Assembly (NCBI GenBank): GCA_034770075.1 | Contig: CM068387.1 | Location: 76,571,971 to 76,635,970, forward strand | DNA from: Aralia elata | Taxonomy: Eukaryota; Streptophyta; Magnoliopsida; Apiales; Araliaceae | Length of the DNA stretch: 64,000 bases | Direction of reading: 5' to 3' | In this document: positions 56,785 through 64,000 of the stretch, one piece after another | Layout of the letters: every line of letters starts with the position of its first letter | Numbering within the stretch: position 1 is the stretch's first letter | Notes under the pieces: generated by a model | Database searches by the model: none | What the model was told of the DNA's origin: nothing | The model's input: only the letters and a program-made list of their open reading frames with translations | Program-made: the position numbers and the translations under genes

Positions 56785-57080
56785 CTAGGCGGACATGAAA
56801 ATTGGACATTAGTGTATTTGAATTTCATCCATTTATATTTGAGTTCTTCTAAGCGGACATGAAAATTGGACATTAGTGTATTTGAATTTCATCTATTTAT
56901 ATTTTTACCCACCATTGGGGGTCAAAATACAAATAAGTGAAATTCAAATACATTAATGTCTACTTTTCATGTCCACGTAGAGTTTTTGTTTGTATTTTTA
57001 TCCACCATTGAGGTCAAAATACAAATTAGTAAAATTTAAATACACTAATATCCAATTTTCATGACCACATAGAGTTTTTG
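56785..57080. mobile_element. Small foldback element nested in the solo LTR
   Basis: CGGACATGAAAATTGGACATT appears twice in direct orientation (about 56790 and 56855), and its reverse AATGTCTACTTTTCATGTCC / ATATCCAATTTTCATGACC appears twice downstream (about 56955 and 57045). The centre TACCCACCATTG/CACCATTGAGG also repeats. It is non-coding. Confidence 0.65.
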
Positions 57081-57333
57081 TTCAAAATATAAAGTTTGAT
57101 ATTATAAAATCTGTTTTGCTTATAAAGACTTTTATCCATTTAAAAATAGTTTTTAATAATATCTATCTCCTAATATAAAGATTATGGAATTTTTTTGTAA
57201 CAACTCCTATCCTAATTCAAATTAAAGTGTTCAAAAATCTGGGTTGTTAAGTTTTCTATCCTAGCAAATTTTAAAACCTTTCCTTATAATTTGAAATTCT
57301 CACTTCAAGTATAAATCAAATCTGTTATATCTC

Positions 57334-57368
<35 letters not shown>

Positions 57369-57371
57369 ACC

Positions 57372-57518
57372 GTGTAGTACACAGTCGCCTATGGTGACGG
57401 TTTTTTGGGCTATAGCGACGGTTCAACCGTGTGAACCGTCGCCATAGACCAGAATCTATATGGCGACGGTTCGCCATAGCCCAAAAAAATCGTCGTCATA
57501 GGCGACTGTGTACTACAC
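57372..57518. mobile_element. Near-perfect palindromic MITE nested in the solo LTR
   Basis: GTGTAGTACACAGTCGCCTA at the left pairs with TAGGCGACTGTGTACTACAC at the right. The pairing continues inward (ATGGTGACGG.TTTTTTGGGCTATAGCGACGG against its complement) to a short centre. It sits between AC and TA microsatellites. It is GC-richer than its surroundings. Confidence 0.8.
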
Positions 57519-57543
57519 AGCTGTGTATATACATTTTCTCACC

Positions 57544-57576
<33 letters not shown>

Positions 57577-57842
57577 TCAAAATAGATTTTGAAAGTTATA
57601 AAGATATGATACAACTGATTGAGTTGAGATTTCTTGTAGAACAAAATCTAGGCTTTTCTTTTATATTGTTACAATAGATTTTGGAACCAGTGAAAATCTG
57701 ATTTCATCTTATAATATACATATTCAAAATAGATTTTCAAAAATCCAAGGATCCGTTTGGTTATAACTAATTTGAAAACTACTTTTTAATTATCTTCCCT
57801 GTTTTATAATTTTCAAAAATATAGCAATTGGGTTTTAAAGTC

Positions 57843-57893
<51 letters not shown>

Positions 57894-58663
57894 TGCTATT
57901 TCAGTCATGGAAAGAACTGAAACATACAGATTCACTTTGCTGAAAATATTCAATATACTTAGCTATTATCTTAAAGCCTTGAATTATATTGTTTAACTAA
58001 GATCATTAGTTTCAATTGTATTCTCTTTTCATATTAAACTTGTTATCTTGTAAAAGGGGGTTTTAGAGTAAAGCAAGGGGTTTTATTTAATATTGTACAA
58101 GGAGAGTTCAATTGGACACAGGTGTCCAAGGGAGTATTAGTACTCAAGGAAGCAGAGATGCTCAAGGGAGGAGGTTTCCTCAAAGGAGCTATGTGCTCAG
58201 GAAGTTGATACAATTGTAATTGTTTTATTAATATTAAAGGAAACCTGTTGGGTATCAATTGATACATGACCTTGGATGTAGGCCCATAGAGTAAAGGACT
58301 AAAGGGCTGAACCAAGTACAAATCTTGGTGTGCATATGTGAATGATTGTTGTTTGACTTTTCAATTTATTTAATCTTGGTTTATGCTTGTTTTCTACGTT
58401 AGAAAATCCCAAAATATCATTACATGTATGCTTTACGTTAGTCTAAAGTAGTAAAGGAAGAATTAAACTAACTCAAAACAGACAGCTGAAAGCAGACAGG
58501 TTCTAAAACAGACAGCTGAAAGCAGACAGGTTCTAAAACAGACAGCTAAATTTTACATGTCTGAATTACTTCTGAAACAAAAAAATTTTAAATTTGACAT
58601 AGTTCGTTGACACACACGCACACACCTATTCGTCTCCCCTTCTAGATGTGCACATACAGAATT

Positions 58664-60691
58664 TCACTTTTGCTCCTCGACGTCATGTAACACCTCACTA
58701 GTGTTGGGGACATATCCTTCTCGCTCCATCTGTTCTAAAAGAACATCAAGTGCCTCATTTATTCTATCATAACAAGGGTGTGATTTATCTCCCGATATAA
58801 AAGCATGTACTTTGTTCTGAACTTCAATCAAGCTGCAAGCTGGTTTCTTTCTCATGCCTTTTTTTCTCATAGTGAGCCTCAACTTTTCTGCATCTTTCCA
58901 TCTCCCAGCAGCAGAGTAAGTATTAGATAAGAGAACGTAGGCAGCGAGATTCTCAGGATCTATTGCAACTATTTTCCTCGAAACCTTTTCAGCTAACTCA
59001 ACGTTCTTGTGATCTCTACAGGCAGCCAACAAAGTTGACCAGACACTTCCAATCTGCTTTATTTGTATGCTAGAGATGAAATTGTAGGCTTCATCCAATT
59101 TTCCGGATCGGCCAAGAAGATCGGCCACAGCAGCATAATGCTCCACTCCGGGAGAAATTCCATAGTCTCGGGTTATACTGTTAAAATATTTCCAAGCTTC
59201 ATCAATCATTCCAGCATGGCTACAAGCAGTCAAAACAGCCATAAATGCCACATAGCTGGGTCTCACTCCATCCATCTCCATCTGTTCAAAAGAGGAAATC
59301 GCATCAAGGGGTCGCCCATGTAAAGCGTAACCCATTATCATAGCTGTCCATGACACCATGTCATGTTGTTCTATCTTATCAAAAATGCATCGAGCAATCC
59401 AAATATTCCCACACTTGGCATACATGTCTACTAGTGAGCTAGCTATGAAAACATTGTCATCAAAACCACCTCTTATTATGCATCCGTGGAGTTGCTTCCC
59501 CAAATGTAGTGTCGTCAAGTGAGCACAGGCCGGCATTATACTTGAAAAAGAAACATGCACAGGTTTAATACCAGCAATTACCATCTGCCTAAACAATTTA
59601 AGGCCTTCATCAAATAAACCATTTTGCACACACCCCGCAATAATGGAGTTCCATGAAACATAATCCTGATAAGGCAACAAATAAAATACCTGACATGAAT
59701 CTTCCGGCCTAGTACAATTTGCATACATATTGATCAAGCTGCTTCCAATGAACACATCAGCGTCAAATCCATGTCTAATGGCATATCCATGGATCTCCTT
59801 TCCTTTCAAAACATTCACATATTCTGCAAAGATAGGAAGGACACTAGATAAAGTAAAGACATCAGGCTTTAAATTAGCATTCCCCATCTCCCTAACAATA
59901 AGTAGGACTTCCTCATGCATCCCATTTTGAGCATATCCTGAAATCACTATGTTCCAAGAAACAATATCTCTAATGGGCATTCCTTCAAAAACTTTTCTTA
60001 CTCCATCCATTTGTGAATTAGCAAATGGTGTCCCCTTTCTATTACTTTGAGCCACTACATTACCTGTGCGCTCCAAATCACCAAAACCCATAACCTGTTT
60101 TTTGATATTTTGATTAAAACAGACTACTTTACTCCCATTCCCATAAACTTGTTTTGTTTCAGTTCTTCCATCAAACACCTGCTGAGCTCGAAACCTTAAC
60201 CCACCAAAATGATCCAACACCTGCAATTTTGAATACATATTCATGAGCGCATTTCCAGTAAAAACATCAAATTCCATACCAAGACGAATAATGCACCCAT
60301 GGACAGATTCACCAAGCTTCAAATCATTCAAATGGGTACATGATTTCAGAACAGCAGGGAACATATTGTGATCTGGGTATATCCCTGAAGCTCGCATTTC
60401 AATAAACGAAGCCAAAGATTGAAAGAAACACCCATTGGAAGTGTAAGTTTTGACAATGGAATTCCAAGCTCGAGTGGGTGGAGAGTGAAGTGTGTTAAAG
60501 ACATGAATAGATTCATGTAATAGACTGAAGTTCGAGTAAATGGAGAGAAGGGCGGATATGAGAGAGGAAAGGGAAGAAGGATGTATGGTGGTTTTGATGA
60601 TTTGGGCATGAAGTTGTATAGCTTGAGACTTTGATTTAATGGAAGATGGGTTTTGGAGGAGGTTTTTTAGGAGTATTTGAGCGGAATCCAT
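58664..60691 (-). CDS. PLS-class PPR protein, truncated before its DYW domain
   Basis: The 675-residue frame carries repeated PPR units, for example LHAQIIKTTIH, AWNSIVKTYTSNG, GNALMNMYSK, DIVSWNIVISGYAQNGMHEE, DYVSWNSIIAGCVQNGLFDE, DMVSWTAMIMGYALHGR and GVEHYAAVADLLGRSGKLDEA. The E motifs follow (SVWSTLLAACRDHKNVELAE, YVLLSNTYSAAGRWKDAEKLR, KPACSLIEVQNKVHAFISGD) and the frame ends VLHDVEEQK. Residues about 165-225 are a non-repeat insert. Such proteins bind organellar RNA and direct C-to-U editing. The stop codon TGA is formed by the first bases of the inserted solo LTR, so the product ends exactly where DYW should begin. No clear organelle transit peptide can be judged by eye. By order of genes it corresponds to At3g23330 (from memory). 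The ATG region is tandemly duplicated (about 41 bases, 60652-60722). Confidence 0.9.
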   Translation of the reverse strand: MDSAQILLKNLLQNPSSIKSKSQAIQLHAQIIKTTIHPSSLSSLISALLSIYSNFSLLHESIHVFNTLHSPPTRAWNSIVKTYTSNGCFFQSLASFIEMRASGIYPDHNMFPAVLKSCTHLNDLKLGESVHGCIIRLGMEFDVFTGNALMNMYSKLQVLDHFGGLRFRAQQVFDGRTETKQVYGNGSKVVCFNQNIKKQVMGFGDLERTGNVVAQSNRKGTPFANSQMDGVRKVFEGMPIRDIVSWNIVISGYAQNGMHEEVLLIVREMGNANLKPDVFTLSSVLPIFAEYVNVLKGKEIHGYAIRHGFDADVFIGSSLINMYANCTRPEDSCQVFYLLPYQDYVSWNSIIAGCVQNGLFDEGLKLFRQMVIAGIKPVHVSFSSIMPACAHLTTLHLGKQLHGCIIRGGFDDNVFIASSLVDMYAKCGNIWIARCIFDKIEQHDMVSWTAMIMGYALHGRPLDAISSFEQMEMDGVRPSYVAFMAVLTACSHAGMIDEAWKYFNSITRDYGISPGVEHYAAVADLLGRSGKLDEAYNFISSIQIKQIGSVWSTLLAACRDHKNVELAEKVSRKIVAIDPENLAAYVLLSNTYSAAGRWKDAEKLRLTMRKKGMRKKPACSLIEVQNKVHAFISGDKSHPCYDRINEALDVLLEQMEREGYVPNTSEVLHDVEEQK

Positions 60692-60729
60692 GGGTTTTGG
60701 AGGAGGTTTTTTAGGAGTGTTTCAGTTGA

Positions 60730-61590
60730 AGGGTGGAAGTTCATAAATCGGATGCATCGAAATCGTAGTTTGGGAAGGTGAACTTCACTGAACCAAGAAA
60801 ACAACTTTGGGAGAGGATGTGAGATTGAGAGGGAAAGAGAGTCAAGAAGATCGTTTATATCTATCTATTTGAATTTTAGAATTTTACAAATCTCAAAAAC
60901 AAAAGAAAGAAGTTGAAATCAGAGTCTATTCTTTTTATTCAAATGGACCGTCTCTAGGAAGTTAAAAGCATCAAGGACATGATAATTATTTATTTTGCTT
61001 TAAATAAATATCCTTATCATTAAATAAGGTGACAAATTGTAATATATATCGTTAAATTGTTAAGAATACAGTTGTCTAATGCTCTAAGCTAAAAGCGTTA
61101 TTATATATAACGACGTCGACCTATCCTATGTGAATACTCATGTTACTCGCAGTTCAAATTCATATATAAATTATTTTCCTTTGTCTAAATGAAAACAATT
61201 AACATTTCCTCATATTTTCTCACTGTTAAGATCTTCTTAAATCCATTATCATAGGGAATGTTCAACGATGTTTCCTACGGTGGAACCTCCCACTACTGCC
61301 ACGGGGAAAAACTGCTTCACCACCTTATACATTGTAGTTCTGGGGAAAAACTACTTCACCGCCTTATACATTGTAGTTCTTGAAACTGCAATGCTCTAAA
61401 CATTAGATACAGAAGTTGGAGTTTCCATGGCCAACTAAAGTTGTTGATATGGGGAATTGATATTTCCACATAATTCCTCACATGAATAGTAAGTGAACCC
61501 CACATCCATGTGAAAGAGACTCCTGTGAAAATATTATTTTTTTCATGTAGAAATATCAGTTTCCTTGATATAATATTCTTATTCATTTTT
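60730..61590. other. Intergenic stretch between PPR and SF3B5 genes
   Basis: It should contain the PPR promoter and the SF3B5 3' end. A 42-base tandem duplication (GGGGAAAAACTGCTTCACC.. and GGGGAAAAACTACTTCACC.., about 61300-61385) and a small GATATTTCC inverted-repeat element (about 61452-61568), whose tips resemble the arms at 50.7 kb, are present. No gene is seen. Confidence 0.55.
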
Positions 61591-61940
61591 TTTTCAAAGG
61601 AGCAAAACTAGAGTACAAATGTCATCACAAGATAAAACAACACAACACTTCTGCATGAAACCGAATTAGCTAATCGCAGCAACACACAATGAAGGAACTC
61701 TTTAAGATAAATCAGGCTCATGAGTACATAAATTGACTCATTATAAATGATCTCTTTAGTAATCAAACACAAACAATAGACATCTTGTTTCACAATTCAT
61801 ACATTCAGTTTTGTGTTACTTTAACTCAACACATAAGATGGTCCAAAATTACATTCCAAAGTGCTACGAAGCATAAAAACCCTAGAGCCTCCAGATATGC
61901 TGAATTGGGGGAGATTCTTCTTTGCATTTCCAGCACAATC

Positions 61941-63915
61941 TTAATCGTCTTCCCTTTCTGGCGGAAGCCCACAGGGCAAGAGCATTTTCTGCCAAAGAAT
62001 ACAAGGGTACATGAATGAACATCTGGTTGATGCAGTGAACAAAAAGAACAAGATGAGAATATCAACACTAGTTTCACACTTGCAGCGTAGATCGCTAAAA
62101 AATGTGAAAATATAACTCTGCCCTTCTAATAAACCCCTTAAAATATGAGACTTTCCCTTCACTATATTAATGGCAAGTAGTTTTGATGTATACTGTTACT
62201 CACTGATTCATATGTCAAAATGTTAAAATGAAAAAATTGCACTCATTCTTAGAAGTGCTCAAGTCTTCTAATTTCTAAAAGATGAAATACTGCATATAAT
62301 GGTCAGTACACTTGGAGCAGGAACTGTGACTCCTAAACTGAAAATAAATTATTACTTCGACAACTTTATCATCCAACTCATGTCATCAAAATCCTCTAAC
62401 AGGAAGAGCTTTTCTAAGTGAAAGGCAGTACTGAACCGGTCTTATATAGAGGAGTAAAGTGAGCAACATGCGGCATTAGTGAAGAAGCCAAAATTGCTTG
62501 TTCAGGCCATTTCTGCTCCTAATTGTCAGTAAATGGTTTTTGTCTTTTTGGCAACGTTTTGTCAGACATTAATTTTTATTTTATTTTTTTTGTCAATATT
62601 GGGATGTAATGTAGCTTTTCCTTAAGTTACGTATTTTGGTAAGATAAGTACCCTCAAGATATACTGTAGTGAGCTAATTGATGGTGATCTAGAATTGAAG
62701 GGAAGCCCAATTTAGATGACCAAAAAAATAAAATATTCAAGTATGTCTAAATGAAGGTTGCCCAGTTTAGAAGCCAAAATAAGAAAGGCCTAGTTCCAGA
62801 AAAAAAAAGAAAAGAAATAAAAAAGGTTCATTGATCGAAAGTAAGCTTAAGTGTTTAACGTTGGTCATACCTGCATAAAGTTGTAGCGTTCTCTTCCAAT
62901 TGATTCATTTTCAGCAATGGCAAAATATGATAGTATGGGGTAATGACCAACATAAGATGCATAGCTGTCTCGTTGAATGTTTACAGCCCACTCACTACAA
63001 ATCCAACACATACAAAAATAAAAGAAATTAAGCTTTCATCATAAAAACATCTAATTTTGTTTGGCGTTTAAACAAAAAATGGGTAATTGTTTTTTATTCT
63101 TTTTAACAAAGGGTTACTAACAATCTATTCATGTCTGCATGCCCAGTTCCCACATATTTAGCTTGTAGATGCTCAAGCTGGGAGTTAATATTAAACCTGT
63201 CACTGGCCTGCTCAGATACATGAAAACATATTTCAACTTAGCATTGAAGAAAGAAATAGAAATACAGATCTAATATCAACTGAATATACCATATCTTCCA
63301 ACATCTGGTTCCATTTATATCAGACACATAAGAATGAATTTTCAGCATTCCAAGTTATTAAATGACTTGAATCAGATGAACGATGACACAAAGAGGGAAG
63401 TCCTCTAGTCACATCTTTCTTTTATTTCATTACAATAAACAGAAATCCAGTCCAGGGTCTACTTGTTTACTAAGAAAATATTGGGAAAGAAATGGAAACC
63501 AAATATCCTTAAAATTCAGACTTGTCTTCCCCATCAATAATAATAATAATAAAAATGTTTACTTAACTGAATCAAAATAATCACATCCAAAGCCACAATT
63601 TGTTTCTTTCTTCCTCAAATTCCACATAAGTTCTCTTGAGAAGCATATAAAGATTTAGGGTATAAGTTAATCTTCGGTTTCTAACATTAACAAATACAAC
63701 TGTTTCCCTAAAAATATCATAAACTATACACAAAATTGAAAACAAAGACTATGGGGTTTTGTGCGAAGACCGAAAATTTATGCAATTTCGAGCTTTAGGG
63801 TTTTTAAATTCACTTTACATAGCAATACAGACTGTTGGAAAGAAAATCAACTAATCGTAATGAAAATCGAACAATCTCAACAACATATATATATGAGAGA
63901 GAAATTTACCTGCAT
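61941..63915 (-). CDS. SF3B5: SF3B5-like splicing factor (SF3b10 subunit)
   Basis: Four coding exons on the minus strand: 63915-63910 (M-Q only), 63207-63122, 62994-62871 and 61988-61941. They join in frame to 87 residues. Motifs: ASDRFNINSQLEHLQAKYVG, TGHADMNRFEWAVN, QRDSYASYVGHYPILSYFAI, AENESIGRERYNFMQKMLLP and the end CGLPPEREDD. These match the small SF3b subunit (human SF3B5 and its plant homologues, 86-87 residues), which sits in the SF3b part of U2 snRNP and helps recognise the branch site. The first coding exon of six bases is unusual but is required for the MQ start and conserved frame. It is likely the orthologue of At3g23325 (from memory). A decayed partial copy lies at 55.4-56.1 kb. 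Confidence 0.95.
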
Positions 63916-64000
63916 TTTCGAATTTTGTCCGGGAACTGAGCTGAGATAATATAGCGAGCGAGAAGGAGCAACAGAATCAGCTGCGTTTGTAGTCGAAGAG

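Larger units (their letters stand above)
56409..58666 (+). mobile_element. Solo LTR, SIRE/Maximus-like copia, inside the PPR gene
   Basis: On the plus strand it starts TGTTGCATGG and ends CAGAATTTCA, and CTTTT flanks both sides (56404-56408 and 58667-58671). Features of this LTR type: TTGGATGTAGGCCC, GAACCAAGTACAAATCTTGGTGTGCA (given in part elsewhere) near 58275-58330, and a CCCCTTCTAGATGTGCACA-like end. There are no second LTR, PBS or coding domains, so it is a solo LTR left by recombination. Two small palindromic elements and a 30-bp tandem repeat (58477-58550) lie within it. Confidence 0.85.

Noticed and set aside
56409..58666. An intron between the PPR ORF and the DYW exon
   Set aside because: The possible GT donor (in AAAAGTGAAA) with the AG acceptor before AAGTATTT shifts the frame, while the segment has TG..CA ends, a 5-bp direct repeat and LTR-type sequence. 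A solo LTR explains it better.

Overview
This is a eudicot plant nuclear window. It is AT-rich, the host genes have GT-AG introns, and the space between them is filled with nested LTR retrotransposons, MITEs, a Mutator-like element and foldback elements. Four host genes are recognisable, all on the minus strand, from right to left: an SF3B5-like splicing factor (61.9-63.9 kb, 4 exons), a PPR-DYW protein (56.2-60.7 kb, broken by a solo LTR), a plant casein kinase I-like gene (39.9-49.9 kb, 14 exons) and an ENTH-domain (epsin-like) protein (left edge, incomplete). From memory this is the order of Arabidopsis At3g23325, At3g23330, At3g23340 (CKL10) and At3g23350, so the window appears to be a conserved microsyntenic block that has been inflated between the ENTH and kinase genes.

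The inflation lies between about 3.3 and 38.6 kb. Its core is a head-to-tail array of four units. Each unit carries a small minus-strand gene for a protein I cannot place in a named family; its C-terminus has a SUMO-interaction-like motif followed by an LxLxL EAR repression motif. Copy 1 (4388-5059) is intact, copy 2 is split by a 12.4-kb insertion, copy 3 has a frameshift and copy 4 is a 5' fragment.

Later insertions can be ordered from target-site duplications. (i) A 1465-bp Pack-MULE (6318-7782, 9-bp TSD, 103-bp TIRs) in the promoter side of unit 1 carries fragments of a PPR gene and a GRF zinc-finger gene. (ii) A copia-type complex with inverted LTRs (9602-22019) sits in gene copy 2. (iii) A degenerate Tat/Ogre-like gypsy element (10859-21564, 2-kb LTRs) sits inside one of those LTRs and contains a 140-bp satellite and a triplicated block with RNA-like folding. 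(iv) A very young Athila-like element (26821-36678, nearly identical LTRs) carries a full-length gag-pol frame with one in-frame TAG. The folded block of the Tat-like element recurs once in the 3' non-coding region of the Athila-like element, with base changes that keep two predicted stems. I consider this the most interesting unexplained signal.

Right of the array, the kinase gene carries a foldback element and a LINE remnant in its introns. A roughly 1.1-kb inverted repeat lies just upstream of its promoter. The PPR gene has lost its DYW end to a 2.26-kb solo LTR, and a decayed partial copy of the SF3B5 gene lies immediately downstream of it. All calls come from reading the sequence; family names rest on remembered motifs and no database search was possible.
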